A stretch of DNA of 64,000 nt, taken from Rhodococcus sp. WMMA185. GTDB lineage: Bacteria > Actinomycetota > Actinomycetes > Mycobacteriales > Mycobacteriaceae. The notes beneath the pieces are model-generated. The model made no database searches, was not told the DNA's origin, and worked only from the letters and a program-made list of their open reading frames with translations. The position numbers were made by a program, and so were the translations under genes. Numbering within the stretch: the stretch's first letter is position 1; the number at the start of each line of letters is the position of its first letter. Of the stretch, positions 47,524 through 57,044 are shown piece after piece. The stretch spans positions 2,736,501 through 2,800,500 of the forward strand of contig NZ_CP017014.1 of the NCBI RefSeq assembly GCF_001767395.1, given 5' to 3'.

Positions 47524-48814
47524 CGCCGAGCGAGGAATCGCGAAAGAAAATCCTAATCCGCCACCGACCGGCTCGGTGTACGCTCCCCCGACGGAGATGC
47601 CTTCGGTTCCAGTGCTGGCAGCCTTCGGGTTCGCACAGCTCACGCTGTTCATAGCGCTGCTCGGACCGGTGATGCTGAGTATGGGCATCAAGCTGATCTC
47701 CCTGGTCGGCGAAGATGATGCGCCGCAGGCCACAGGGTTGGTACTGGGCGTCGGAGCGATCGCCGCAATTGCCGCCAATCCCATGTTCGGATATATCTCG
47801 GACCGAACGACCGGGCCGTGGGGAAGACGACGGCCATGGATGATCATAGGAATCGTGGGGCTGGCAGTGGCTCTGCTGGCCATCGCGCTCGCCAATAGCG
47901 TCTGGGTACTCATTGTCGGCTGGTTCGTGGCACAGATTTTCGCGAACGCATCCTTTTCGGCCTACCTGGCAACCATCGCCGATCAGATCCCGTCCCGCAG
48001 GCACGCCACCATCTCCGGATACACGAACATCGCGCAGAACCTCGGAATCCTCGCCTCGACGTACGTCGCCAGCCTGCTGGAGACGAACATGCTGGCGTTG
48101 TTCATGGTGCCGGCCATCCTCGGTGTGGTCGGAATGGGCATCTACGCAATCTTGCTCCCGGACAAACCGCTCTTGGTCAAGCCACCGCCGATGGGCGCTC
48201 GCGCACTGATCCATATGTTCTGGGTGAATCCGCGCAAGCATCCGGACTTCGCGTGGGTGTTCCTCTCACGCTTGCTATTCCTGATCGGCTTGTTCATGTT
48301 CACCACGTTCCGGCTGTTCTGGATGCAGGACCGCGTCGGCCTCGACCTGAGTGCAGCTACCAGAGCCGTCGCAACCGGGGTAACCATCTACACCGCCTTC
48401 CTCCTGGGGACGACCCTGTTCGCCGGCATGATCGCCGACAAATTCAATCGTCGCAAGGCGCCGGTGTTCATCTCGACGATGATCTCCGCCGTCGGCACCC
48501 TCGCCTTGATCGGCGTCACCACCGTAACGGGCTTCTACATAGTCGAGGTAGTACTCGGCATCGCCTACGGGATTTACTACTCCACCGATTTCGCTCTCGT
48601 GCTTGCCGTGCTACCCGACCCGGACAACCCTGCAAAGGATCTCGGCGTATTCAACATCGCGAACACCGTCCCGCAGTCACTCGCACCGCTGATCGGCGCG
48701 CTGATGCTCGACATCGGCAGCGGCGGGCAGAACTACACCATGCTGCTTCTCGTCGCGACAGCAATGGTGGCCTTGGGAGCGATGGCAATCGTTCCCATCA
48801 AATCGGTGCGGTGA
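47504..48814 (+). CDS. MFS transporter (paralogue 3 of 3)
   Basis: 436 residues from the ATG at 47504 with GAAGAGGAG upstream. Twelve hydrophobic segments and the same motifs (YISDRTTGPWGRRRPWMIIG, ADKFNRRKAPVFISTMISAV). The sequence around its start, including the leader AACGCGAAGAGGAGTTCTG, closely matches that of paralogue 2, showing that the duplication included upstream DNA. It is followed 46 bases later by the glycosidase gene. Confidence 0.86.
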   Translation: MSTNSGDAERGIAKENPNPPPTGSVYAPPTEMPSVPVLAAFGFAQLTLFIALLGPVMLSMGIKLISLVGEDDAPQATGLVLGVGAIAAIAANPMFGYISDRTTGPWGRRRPWMIIGIVGLAVALLAIALANSVWVLIVGWFVAQIFANASFSAYLATIADQIPSRRHATISGYTNIAQNLGILASTYVASLLETNMLALFMVPAILGVVGMGIYAILLPDKPLLVKPPPMGARALIHMFWVNPRKHPDFAWVFLSRLLFLIGLFMFTTFRLFWMQDRVGLDLSAATRAVATGVTIYTAFLLGTTLFAGMIADKFNRRKAPVFISTMISAVGTLALIGVTTVTGFYIVEVVLGIAYGIYYSTDFALVLAVLPDPDNPAKDLGVFNIANTVPQSLAPLIGALMLDIGSGGQNYTMLLLVATAMVALGAMAIVPIKSVR

Positions 48815-48860
48815 ACACCGCATCACCTAGCAAGTGCTACCGATCGAAAAGGAGCAATCA

Positions 48861-51338
48861 GTGGACAGCCACAGTCCCAAACCTGTCGATACCCGTTCGG
48901 AGACACCGAATCATACAGACCTGATCGCGAAGCTCGACCTTCGATCGAAAGTCCGACTCCTCACCGGTGCAACGACATTCACCACCGCCGCGGAGGACTC
49001 GATCGGACTCGGCGAGGTGCGCTTGTCCGATGGCCCGACGGGCGTTCGAGGGCTCGACTCCAGCGGAGTGCGTCAGGTGGCGCTGTTTCCCAACGCAACG
49101 GTGCTGGCCTCGAGCTGGGACACCGGCTTGCTCTACGAGACCGGCCGAATTCTCGCGGAAGAGGCACTGGCCCAACAGATACACGTGGTCCTCGGCCCGA
49201 CGATCAACCTCCACCGCTCCCCTCTAGGAGGTCGTATCTTCGAGGCGTACTCCGAGGACCCACTGTTGACCGGCAACCTCGCGACCGCATATGTGCGAGG
49301 AATGCAGGACACGGGTGTCGGCGCCTGCCTCAAGCACCTGATCGCCAACGAGTCCGAGACTCAACGACACACCATGAACAGTGTCGTCGACGAGGCCACC
49401 CTCCGCGAGTTGTACCTTCTGCCGTTCGAGATCGCGGTCGCGGAATCCGACCCTTGGTCGATCATGGCTGCCTACAACAACATCAACGGGGTTGCTGCCA
49501 CAGAGCAGGTGCACGTCAACACCGAAATCACAAAGGGGGAATGGAACTACAGCGGTTTGATCATGTCCGACTGGTTTGCCACCAAGACTGCGGCGCCCGC
49601 CGCCAACGGGGGGCTGGATCTGGTCATGCCCGGCCCCGAAGGTCCTTGGGGCGAGGCTCTGGTCGCCGCCGTGGAGGCGGGCGAGGTTCCGATGTCGGTG
49701 ATCGACGATCACCTCAATCGTCTCTTGGTGCTGTCCGCGCGAGTCGGTGCGCTCGGCGTGCACCGGCAATACCCCACGGATCTACCCACACCGGCTTCAA
49801 ACGTACGAAAGGAGCAACTGACTCGACTCGCCGCCACCGGCATGACCGTCTTGACCAACCGCGACGGCACCCTCCCGCTGCGGAAAGCCCAGTCGGTGGC
49901 CCTGATTGGCAGGCACGCCATCGATACGGTGTGCATGGGAGGCGGGTCCTCAGAGGTCCACCCGCCCCACCAGGTCAGTATCGCCGAGGGCATGGCCGCG
50001 CTAGCTGGCACATCGGTCACCGTCGTGGACGGCGTTGGCGTCCGTGCCCGGCCCGCTCCCACGCGGCGGGGCGTCCTACTCGAGCCGCGCACCCGTGAAC
50101 CCGGAATCCATTTCGTGTTGCGTTCCGCGGACGGTTCGGTCATTGAGGAACGGAGTTCTGCCTCGGCAATCACGACCGTCGGCTGGGACGACGATCTCGA
50201 GGAGGAAGTCGCGGCGATCGAGTTCCGTGCCGTGATCACGCTGGACGGACCAGTCGATGTGGGCGGAATCGGTGTCGGCGACTGGGTCGTCCGAGTCGCT
50301 GACCATGCATTCGAATGCACCGCGGGTGAGCCGGTGGCGGATACCGAGACCAGTCGCCCGGGTCCGTCGATGGACGAGATTCTCGGCGGAGCATTGCAGC
50401 TGCCACCGTTCTGGCGCAACACCGCGGTGGTCAGTTCCGGCACCGAGATCAGCGGTGTCATCCGGCGACCCATGAGTCCGGGAAGATTTGCCGTGACAGT
50501 GGCCCCCGCACAGCGCAGCAGCGACGACGCCATTGCCGAAGCGACGGAGGCCGCCGCTGCTGCCGATGTCGCGGTGGTCGTGGTCGGCAACACCGACGAA
50601 CAAGAAACCGAAGCCTTCGACAAGTCGACGCTGTATATGGAGGGCGATCAGGACGCGATGGTCGAGGCCGTCGCGTCAGCGGCCAGGAGGACCGTGGTGG
50701 TGGTCAACGCCGCGACACCCGTGATCATGCCCTGGCGTGACAAGGTGGACGCCATTCTGTGGGCCGGGCTGCCGGGCCAGGAAGCCGGTCACGCAGTCGC
50801 GGCCGCCCTGTACGGCTCCATCGAGCCGTCGGGTCGACTGGTCACCACGTTCCCCGTCGGGGACGGACAGAGCCCTGCCTGGTCGGTGACGCCGACCGAC
50901 GGCGACCTGAACTACACGGAGGGTCCCTTCATCGGATATCGAGGGCATCATGCCGGTCGTGCCCCGGAGCCGAGTTTCTGGTTCGGTCATGGCCTGGGCT
51001 ACTCGTCATGGGAGTACCGGGATGCACGCTTGACCGGGCAATCGAGCGTACGCGTGAACGTATCCAACGTAGGAGACCGGGAGAGCCGAGAGGTGGTCCA
51101 GTTGTACTTCGACCCAGTCGAACCGGACCAGCCGGTGCGTCTGGTCGGCTGGCAGGGCGTGACCATCCCGGCCGGATCCGCTGCCGATGTGGAAGTGTCG
51201 GCCGACTCGCGCATGCTCCGGCGATGGGACACGTCCTCGTCGTCGTGGACACCACTGTCGGGCCGTGGACAGTTCATTCTCGCTCGCGGTCTCGGCGATG
51301 TCCGCGCCACCCTCGACGCCGTGCGGGCACAGACCTGA
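48861..51338 (+). CDS. Glycoside hydrolase family 3 beta-glycosidase
   Basis: 825 residues from the GTG at 48861, preceded by AAAAGGAG at good spacing; an in-frame ATG nine codons upstream lacks a site. N-terminal GH3 domain: RLSDGPTGVRGLDSSG, HRSPLGGRIFEAYSEDP, LKHLIANESE and the nucleophile Asp237 in IMSDWFATK. The C-terminal alpha/beta domain includes VCMGGGSSEVHPPH and an inserted PA14-like stretch (~380-520). A FnIII-like end (VNVSNVGDRESREVVQLYF) follows. No signal peptide is seen, so it should act in the cytoplasm on glycosides brought in by the MFS transporters. Confidence 0.92.
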   Translation: MDSHSPKPVDTRSETPNHTDLIAKLDLRSKVRLLTGATTFTTAAEDSIGLGEVRLSDGPTGVRGLDSSGVRQVALFPNATVLASSWDTGLLYETGRILAEEALAQQIHVVLGPTINLHRSPLGGRIFEAYSEDPLLTGNLATAYVRGMQDTGVGACLKHLIANESETQRHTMNSVVDEATLRELYLLPFEIAVAESDPWSIMAAYNNINGVAATEQVHVNTEITKGEWNYSGLIMSDWFATKTAAPAANGGLDLVMPGPEGPWGEALVAAVEAGEVPMSVIDDHLNRLLVLSARVGALGVHRQYPTDLPTPASNVRKEQLTRLAATGMTVLTNRDGTLPLRKAQSVALIGRHAIDTVCMGGGSSEVHPPHQVSIAEGMAALAGTSVTVVDGVGVRARPAPTRRGVLLEPRTREPGIHFVLRSADGSVIEERSSASAITTVGWDDDLEEEVAAIEFRAVITLDGPVDVGGIGVGDWVVRVADHAFECTAGEPVADTETSRPGPSMDEILGGALQLPPFWRNTAVVSSGTEISGVIRRPMSPGRFAVTVAPAQRSSDDAIAEATEAAAAADVAVVVVGNTDEQETEAFDKSTLYMEGDQDAMVEAVASAARRTVVVVNAATPVIMPWRDKVDAILWAGLPGQEAGHAVAAALYGSIEPSGRLVTTFPVGDGQSPAWSVTPTDGDLNYTEGPFIGYRGHHAGRAPEPSFWFGHGLGYSSWEYRDARLTGQSSVRVNVSNVGDRESREVVQLYFDPVEPDQPVRLVGWQGVTIPAGSAADVEVSADSRMLRRWDTSSSSWTPLSGRGQFILARGLGDVRATLDAVRAQT

Positions 51339-51384
51339 ATCTTTCGCAGCCAAGCAATCTCTCGCGGCCAAGCGAGTGCCTCAG

Positions 51385-51777
51385 CTACGGTCGACCGTTC
51401 TCCGCTTGTACAGCCGAAAGCGCCGACAGCGCGTCGTCGGCGTCGAACCCGGCGGCCACTACTGCGGTGAGGTAGTCCCTGGCCAGCCGCTCGAGCAGAT
51501 CGGGTGAAGGTCTGGAAGCAGACTGCGGTCGCGTACTCGCGACGCGGGTCACTTTGCCACGTCGCGACTCCACCCACCCTTCCTGCTCGAGGTCTCGATA
51601 CGCGCGTGCGACAGTGCCCACCGCAACGTCGAGGTCTTTCGCAAGTTGCCGCAACGACGGAAGTTTGTCCCCGGGTGAGAGCTGTCCGGACATGATGAGA
51701 GCGGCAATCTGCCTACGTATCTGCTCGTACGGAGGAAGGAGATCGTCAGACCGTACGACAACTCGCGGGGCACTCAT
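51385..51777 (-). CDS. GntR-family regulator, YtrA type
   Basis: 130 residues from the ATG at 51775-51777, which overlaps the stop of the membrane protein gene (ATGA). GntR winged helix: PPYEQIRRQIAALIMSGQLS, KLPSLRQLAKDLDVAVGTVA, RAYRDLEQEGWVESRRGKVT. The short C-terminus of ~45 residues with no ligand domain is the YtrA subfamily layout. These regulators usually control adjacent membrane-transport genes and their own operon. The inverted repeat at 52661-52690 is the likely operator. Confidence 0.9.
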   Translation of the reverse strand: MSAPRVVVRSDDLLPPYEQIRRQIAALIMSGQLSPGDKLPSLRQLAKDLDVAVGTVARAYRDLEQEGWVESRRGKVTRVASTRPQSASRPSPDLLERLARDYLTAVVAAGFDADDALSALSAVQAENGRP

Positions 51778-52646
51778 AGCAAAACGGGCTTCTGTGGCGC
51801 AACGAAGCGGACAATCGCCCACAGTCCGAGTACACCGCCATAGATTGCCATTCCCACCGCGAGGATTCCGGCCGCCTTCCAACCCCAGCTCGGGTCACCG
51901 ACACTTGCAACCGCACCGGCTGCTTTGTGTAGAGACAACCCCGCAACGAAGATTCCGATCGCGCAAGTCGCTGCAGCACAGGCAACTCCGCGAGTTGCGA
52001 TGCGGCTTCGAAGCGCCATGTCGTAGACCCCGGTATCGACCGCCCCCCATCGCTGGGCGCCCTTCATGCATGCCAGGGCGAGGGCCAAGACCAAGGCGAT
52101 CGTAAGGATCAGAGGAATCGAGTAGAAGGCACCGGGGTAGGGCGAGAACGTACGGCCGGTATCCCCGTGTGATATCGAGAAGACGCGCATCTCGTTGCTG
52201 ATGGAGTCTGCCGATGCCGTGAGCGTCGTCGCGATCAGCCCTCCTACCGCAAGTACGAGTCCAACCAGCGACGCGACGGCGAAGCGTGGTGGCACAACAG
52301 ATCTCAGCGATCGAGATACCAGGCTCGCCTCCCGTTCGCGCGAGTCTCGGTCGATCTGATCGATACTGACGGCGCTGAGGGCAAGCCCGATGGCCAGACA
52401 CGTGATCACACCAGGCACCAGCATCACGACCCCACGCCCGAAGTCGTCCCACGACAGCAGGTAATACCCGACCGGGATCGAAAGGATGATGCCCGCCACG
52501 AGCAGCAACGCACTGCGCCGACGCGCGCTTCTTGCCGAGGTCGGCATGTCCGAGCGCCGTGCGGCGACTGCGTCGGAAAAACCCGCCTGAATCAGCACGA
52601 GCGCCGCAACAAGCGGAAACAGGGCGAACAGCGGAGACAAGATCAT
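51774..52646 (-). CDS. Multi-pass membrane protein of unknown function
   Basis: 290 residues from the ATG at 52644-52646, with TTGGGGGAATTC upstream; a start four codons earlier is possible. About seven hydrophobic segments, for example LLVAGIILSIPVGYYLL, FAVASLVGLVLAVGGLIATT and ILAVGMAIYGGVLGLWAIVR. A hydrophilic loop SREREASLVSRSLRSVVPPR lies between segments 3 and 4. It is translationally coupled to the GntR regulator. No family recognised; context suggests envelope stress or transport. Confidence 0.7.
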   Translation of the reverse strand: MILSPLFALFPLVAALVLIQAGFSDAVAARRSDMPTSARSARRRSALLLVAGIILSIPVGYYLLSWDDFGRGVVMLVPGVITCLAIGLALSAVSIDQIDRDSREREASLVSRSLRSVVPPRFAVASLVGLVLAVGGLIATTLTASADSISNEMRVFSISHGDTGRTFSPYPGAFYSIPLILTIALVLALALACMKGAQRWGAVDTGVYDMALRSRIATRGVACAAATCAIGIFVAGLSLHKAAGAVASVGDPSWGWKAAGILAVGMAIYGGVLGLWAIVRFVAPQKPVLL

Positions 52647-52660
52647 GAATTCCCCCAAGG

Positions 52661-52690
52661 ACTACTGTGTTAGATAGTTGATACAGTAGT
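52661..52690 (-). promoter_or_regulatory. Perfect inverted-repeat operator before the GntR operon
   Basis: ACTACTGT (52661-52668) and ACAGTAGT (52683-52690) form a perfect 8-bp inverted repeat with a 14-base AT-rich spacer. It lies 15 bases upstream of the membrane-protein start. On the minus strand TATCTA within the spacer could be a -10. The geometry suits a GntR dimer; it is likely autoregulatory. Confidence 0.65.
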
Positions 52691-52761
52691 ACTTTGAGAG
52701 TGCATTCGTCATCTCGGCAAGTGATCGGCACAGGGTTTCCGATTCGGGCAGACTGACCCAC

Positions 52762-53211
52762 ATGAGCACCGACCGCGAGGTCCCCGCCCCACAGCATCGT
52801 CGACCGCCAGGAGTGAGCGACGATTCCGTCGCTGCGCTCGGCAAGTTGTCGGAAGCCCTCGAAACCGTCGAGAGGGCGCGCGGACACCTCTACTCGTTCC
52901 ACCAGCTGATCGGTCGCGCCGACCGGCAACTCGGTGAGGCCGCAGACGCTTTGCAGGAGGCTGGTCACACAGAGGCAGCAGACCGCCTTCGAGCCGACCT
53001 GGTAGGCCGCAATGTCCTGCCTGGCAGGTGGACCTTTCAGGTCGTCGAAGAATTCGATGACCAATACTGGACGCCTCTGCGCGAATACGAGCGTGCGGTG
53101 CGCCAAGAACTGGCGCGGGGACGCCGGCACCTGTTCGAGGCGAAGATGAAGGAAGAGCGACGCACACACGGCCGGGCGGGACACGAGGCTCGCCCGAGTG
53201 AGGGAGAGTGA
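52762..53211 (+). CDS. Conserved hypothetical protein
   Basis: 149 residues, helical and charged, no membrane segment. It contains VAALGKLSEALETVERARGH, YSFHQLIGRADRQLGEAADA and ALQEAGHTEAADRLRADLVG and a basic C-terminus. It resembles a small conserved protein next to menE/glyoxalase genes in Mycobacteriales, but I know no function for it. It starts a plus-strand run with the VOC protein and menE. Confidence 0.7.
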   Translation: MSTDREVPAPQHRRPPGVSDDSVAALGKLSEALETVERARGHLYSFHQLIGRADRQLGEAADALQEAGHTEAADRLRADLVGRNVLPGRWTFQVVEEFDDQYWTPLREYERAVRQELARGRRHLFEAKMKEERRTHGRAGHEARPSEGE

Positions 53212-53214
53212 CGG

Positions 53215-53610
53215 GTGGAGATCCTCAGCAGCAGGACGATTCTGCGGCCCCGGGACTACGCGACGACGTTGGGTTTCTACCGCGACGTCCTCGGTCTCGC
53301 CACTGCCCGCGAGTACCCCGGCGGGACGGTCTTCTTCGCGGGCCAGGGTCTGATCGAAATTGCCGGGCACGGCGGCACCGGTATGTCGTCGTCGTTCGAC
53401 GGCGCGTTGTGGCTGCAAGTTCGCGATCTCACAGTCGCCCAGACGGAACTGGTTCTGGCCGGTGTCAAGATCGATCGCGATGCACGGCAGGAGCCGTGGG
53501 GCCTGTACGAGATGTGGATCAGGGACCCGGACGGAATCCCGATCGTGTTGGTGGAGATTCCCGAAGACCACCCCCTTCGCCGCGACTCCCGGCCCAAGAG
53601 TGATGGCTGA
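53215..53610 (+). CDS. VOC-superfamily (glyoxalase-like) protein
   Basis: 131 residues from a GTG (VEILSSRTILRPRDYATTLG). The first betaalphabeta-betabeta unit has FYRDVLGLATAREYPGGTVF, and the second has the metal-type end WGLYEMWIRDPDGIPIVLVE. The substrate cannot be identified; possible roles include glyoxalase or bleomycin-resistance-like activity. The stop of the preceding gene is three bases upstream, so both are in one operon with menE (30 bases later). Confidence 0.85.
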   Translation: MEILSSRTILRPRDYATTLGFYRDVLGLATAREYPGGTVFFAGQGLIEIAGHGGTGMSSSFDGALWLQVRDLTVAQTELVLAGVKIDRDARQEPWGLYEMWIRDPDGIPIVLVEIPEDHPLRRDSRPKSDG

Positions 53611-53639
53611 TCGAAGGCGACCCGGATCATATTCTGACG

Positions 53640-54785
53640 ATGACGAATTTGCTCACCACGCTCGCTGTGCCCTCAGGGCCCGACGCAGTCGGTCTCCTGC
53701 CGCATTTGTCCGCGATTCTCGATGGCACCGAACCGGCTGCCCTACCTGTGCCCGCCGCCGACGAACGTGAGACCCGGCGGCTCACCGAGGCGCTACGTCC
53801 CGGTGATCCGATCGACGAAGGCGTCTCGCTCGTCGTGTCGACTTCCGGCACGACGGGTGTGCCGAAGGGGGCCATGCTCACCGCGGCCGCACTCCGCGCC
53901 AGCGGTGAGGCCACACACGCACGGCTGGGCGGGCCCGGATCCTGGCTTCTGGCCCTACCCGCCCACCACATCGCCGGAATGCAAGTGCTGCTGCGCAGTG
54001 TGCTCGCCGGCACCGAACCCGTCGTCGTGGATGTCGCAGGCGGATTCGACCCCGAACTCCTCCCGGCGGCAGTCGCTGCGATGCCTGGTTCGCGCCGGTA
54101 CACCTCCCTGGTTCCGACCCAGCTGGTCAAAGCTCTCGACCATCCCCGAGCAGTCGACGCGCTGGCATCTCTGGACGCGGTCCTGCTCGGTGGGGCCGCT
54201 GCTCCGGTGACGGTGCTACAGCGTGCCGCGGATGCAGGCGTCTCCGTCGTTCGCACGTATGGGATGAGCGAGACGTGCGGCGGGTGCGTGTACGACGGTG
54301 TACCCCTCGACGGCGTTCGCGTCCGAATCGATGATGACCGCGTTCTCCTCGGCGGCCCTCAGCTCGCGTCCGGCTACCGCGGCCTCCCCGACCACTCCGC
54401 ATTCGCGGAACCAGGATGGTTCCGCACCGACGACGCCGGGACGCTCACCGACGGTATTCTCTCGATCACCGGCAGACTGGACGAGGCCATCTCCACCGGC
54501 GGTCTCACCGTGGTCCCGCAAGTCGTCGAGGCCGCTCTCGCCGCACACCCCGCGGTTCGCGAATGCACCGTGATCGGTCTGCCCGACGAGCGATTGGGCC
54601 GGCGTATCGCCGCGATCGTCATCGCCGAGCCGGGCATCGCACCAACCCTGGACGATCTCCGGTCTTTCGTCGAGCGCACCCTCGATCCCACCGCCGCACC
54701 CCGCGAGCTCCACCTTGTCGATTCCTTTCCACTCCGCGGTCCGGGCAAGGTGAACCGGCGCGCTCTCGAGGCCAAGTTCGGCTGA
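53640..54785 (+). CDS. menE: o-Succinylbenzoate-CoA ligase MenE
   Basis: 381 residues, short for an ANL enzyme, as is usual for actinobacterial MenE. P-loop VVSTSGTTGVPKGAMLTAAA, then RTYGMSETCGGCVYDG, FRTDDAGTLTDGILSITGRL and a C-terminal Lys in FPLRGPGKVNRRALEAKF. It activates OSB with ATP and CoA for MenB. The N-terminus is compact, with the first helix at DAVGLLPHLSAIL. Confidence 0.93.
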   Translation: MTNLLTTLAVPSGPDAVGLLPHLSAILDGTEPAALPVPAADERETRRLTEALRPGDPIDEGVSLVVSTSGTTGVPKGAMLTAAALRASGEATHARLGGPGSWLLALPAHHIAGMQVLLRSVLAGTEPVVVDVAGGFDPELLPAAVAAMPGSRRYTSLVPTQLVKALDHPRAVDALASLDAVLLGGAAAPVTVLQRAADAGVSVVRTYGMSETCGGCVYDGVPLDGVRVRIDDDRVLLGGPQLASGYRGLPDHSAFAEPGWFRTDDAGTLTDGILSITGRLDEAISTGGLTVVPQVVEAALAAHPAVRECTVIGLPDERLGRRIAAIVIAEPGIAPTLDDLRSFVERTLDPTAAPRELHLVDSFPLRGPGKVNRRALEAKFG

Positions 54786-54845
54786 GACGAACCAGAAGTG
54801 CGGCGTGGGTGAACGTCGTTTCCCGCTTGGTGCAAGGATCGATAC

Positions 54846-55715
54846 ATGGCAACGGCTGCTCAATGGATCGAAGGCGCACGTCCGCGCACCCTCCCGAACG
54901 CAATCGCCCCTGTACTCGTGGGCACCGGGGCGGCAGCCTCGCTGGGGGGCGCGGTGTGGTGGAAAGCAGTACTGGCGTTGACGGTTTCCCTCGCGTTGAT
55001 CGTGGGTGTGAACTTCGCCAACGACTACTCGGATGGAATCCGCGGCACCGACGATGATCGAGTCGGGCCACTGCGCCTCGTCGGGTCGAGACTGGTCGAA
55101 CCTTCGACCGTGAAGCTCGCGGCTGTGGGGTGCTTCTCCGTCGCCGCGGTGGCAGGTCTGGTACTCGCCATCACGACGGCCTGGTGGCTGGTTCTGATCG
55201 GCGCCCTGTGCATCGCGGGCGCGTGGTACTACACCGGCGGATCGAAGCCATACGGATACAGCGGCTTCGGCGAAGTCGCCGTTTTCGTGTTCTTCGGCCT
55301 CGTCGCAGTGCTTGGCACCCAGTACGTGCAGGCTGAGACAGTCGACTGGGTCGGCCTCGTCTCCGCAATCGGGGTCGGGTCGTTCTCCAGCGCTGTACTC
55401 GTGGCCAACAATCTGCGCGACATTCCCACCGACACCGAGTCGGGCAAGCGCACACTCGCGGTCCGTCTCGGCGACTCCCGCACGCGCATACTCCATCTCG
55501 CCGCCTTGGCGGTTCCCTTCGTCGCGACGCTGATTCTCACGTTGCACACACCGTGGGCGCTGACCGGACTACTCGCTCTGCCCCTCGCGGTGCGGGCCAA
55601 CTCCCCAGTGCGCTCGGGTGAAACCGGCCTCGCACTGATCCCCGCGCTTCGAGATTCGGGGCTCGCGATGCTGATCTGGGGTGCCGCAACCGCCGCAGCC
55701 TTGTCGGTCGCCTGA
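54846..55715 (+). CDS. menA: 1,4-Dihydroxy-2-naphthoate polyprenyltransferase MenA
   Basis: 289 residues, UbiA family with about eight or nine membrane helices. The Asp-rich Mg/prenyl diphosphate motif is [19 protein letters not shown]; the second is [20 protein letters not shown]. It attaches the polyprenyl chain to DHNA in the membrane. It follows menE by 60 bases, and is convergent with the next gene, five bases apart. Confidence 0.94.
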   Translation: MATAAQWIEGARPRTLPNAIAPVLVGTGAAASLGGAVWWKAVLALTVSLALIVGVNFANDYSDGIRGTDDDRVGPLRLVGSRLVEPSTVKLAAVGCFSVAAVAGLVLAITTAWWLVLIGALCIAGAWYYTGGSKPYGYSGFGEVAVFVFFGLVAVLGTQYVQAETVDWVGLVSAIGVGSFSSAVLVANNLRDIPTDTESGKRTLAVRLGDSRTRILHLAALAVPFVATLILTLHTPWALTGLLALPLAVRANSPVRSGETGLALIPALRDSGLAMLIWGAATAAALSVA

Positions 55716-55720
55716 ACCGA

Positions 55721-56101
55721 TCACCTGCGATCGGGAACGGCGACTCCGAGCACGAAGTTGACGACCGAGATGATCAGACTTCCCCATAGGGCGGTCCAGA
55801 ACCCGTCGACGGTCAGCCCGTAGTCGGTCTGCGAGCTCAGCCAGGCGGTGAGCATCAGCATCAGCGCATTGATCACCAGGGTGAACAGTCCGAGCGTCAG
55901 GATCAGCAACGGCAACGACAACAGCTTCACCAGTGGTCTGACGAAGATGTTGACAACCGTGAAGATCAGTGCGATCCCGAGCAGGACCGCGAAGTCCCAC
56001 CCGGTCCCCCTGCCCGAACTGGCAATGTCGATGCCGGCTAACAGTTCCGCGGCAAGCCAGATTGCGAAAGCGTTGATGACAAGACGCACCAAGAAGGTCA
56101 T
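55721..56101 (-). CDS. Phage-holin-like (YvlD family) membrane protein
   Basis: 126 residues from the ATG at 56099-56101 (MTFLVRLVINAFAIWLAAEL). An extension upstream reads into the intergenic DNA. Four hydrophobic segments, including FAVLLGIALIFTVVNIFVRP, LLSLPLLILTLGLFTLVINA and LIISVVNFVLGVAVPDRR. The motif NIFVRPLVKLLSLPL is typical of the superfamily-IV holin/YvlD proteins, whose function in non-phage contexts is unknown. Confidence 0.85.
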   Translation of the reverse strand: MTFLVRLVINAFAIWLAAELLAGIDIASSGRGTGWDFAVLLGIALIFTVVNIFVRPLVKLLSLPLLILTLGLFTLVINALMLMLTAWLSSQTDYGLTVDGFWTALWGSLIISVVNFVLGVAVPDRR

Positions 56102-56162
56102 GGGTGCATGCTGGCATACCGGCCGAACGGCGCCGGAACCGGATCGACAGGTACCGGATCGA

Positions 56163-56915
56163 TCAGTACAGGGCAACCGCTCGGTCGACTACGTTCTGCA
56201 GATCCTCCTGCACAGCGTGAGCGATATCGATCGGCTTCGTAGGCAGGTCGGAAACGGGCTGCCCGACGTACACGCTCGCCGATTTCACGTTCTCGGTGTC
56301 AGGACCGTGGGCGTCGGGCCCGTAACTGATTCCGATCGACAGCAGCACGGGGGAGACTCCGCGCTCGCCGGCGCGCTTCACGATGTGCCCGATGCCGCTG
56401 TTGATCGACTGCAGCGTGGTCTGATCCTCCTCGTTGCAGGTTCCCTCGGGAAAGATCGCCAGGCAGTCGCCGCGACTGAGTCGATCGGCTGAGATGTCCA
56501 TCATCAGTCGGCCCGCATCAGCCACCGCTCGGAGACCGTGATTCTTGCTGCGGAACACCGGGATACTGCCCATCATGTCGAGCTTCTTGCGCAGATCCGG
56601 GTCGACGAACAGTTCGTCCTTTGCAAGCACTCGGGTGCGTCCGATCACCCGGCGCAGTGGTGACTTCCAGGCGGTGGCCGCGAGCGTGTACTGGTCACTG
56701 TGGGATATGTGATTGGCGGCGATGATCAACACTGTGCCCAAATTCAGCAATTCAACCAACCGCGCCTCGGCCCCGTCCGCATACCGGACCCGGGGCCTGT
56801 ACTTCGCGTACAAAGCCGCGTAGGCCAACTTCGCCAGCACACGATTCTGCTGATGGTCGCGGTAGAACTCGTATACGTCGCCGTAGTTCTCGAGAGAAAC
56901 CTCGGGCCTGCCCAT
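56163..56915 (-). CDS. 1-Acyl-sn-glycerol-3-phosphate acyltransferase family protein
   Basis: 250 residues from the ATG at 56913-56915 (MGRPEVSLENYGDVYEFYRD). A much longer upstream frame overlaps the GNAT gene antisense and is rejected. PlsC signatures: IAANHISHSDQYTL (NHxxxxD) and LAIFPEGTCNEEDQTTLQS (FPEGT). The family acylates lysophosphatidate or related lipids; the precise acceptor is not clear. There is only one weak hydrophobic segment, near VLIIAANH. Confidence 0.86.
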   Translation of the reverse strand: MGRPEVSLENYGDVYEFYRDHQQNRVLAKLAYAALYAKYRPRVRYADGAEARLVELLNLGTVLIIAANHISHSDQYTLAATAWKSPLRRVIGRTRVLAKDELFVDPDLRKKLDMMGSIPVFRSKNHGLRAVADAGRLMMDISADRLSRGDCLAIFPEGTCNEEDQTTLQSINSGIGHIVKRAGERGVSPVLLSIGISYGPDAHGPDTENVKSASVYVGQPVSDLPTKPIDIAHAVQEDLQNVVDRAVALY

Positions 56916-57044
56916 TTGCCTCGTCCCCGCTCGGTCGTCCTGGCGCCAGACTACCAACCTACGGTTGCGTATCCTCAAGGCGTTGAGCGAACGGAAAGTG
57001 CAAACAAGCTGTGCGAACCGCGCGACTTCAGGTACAAAAGACCT

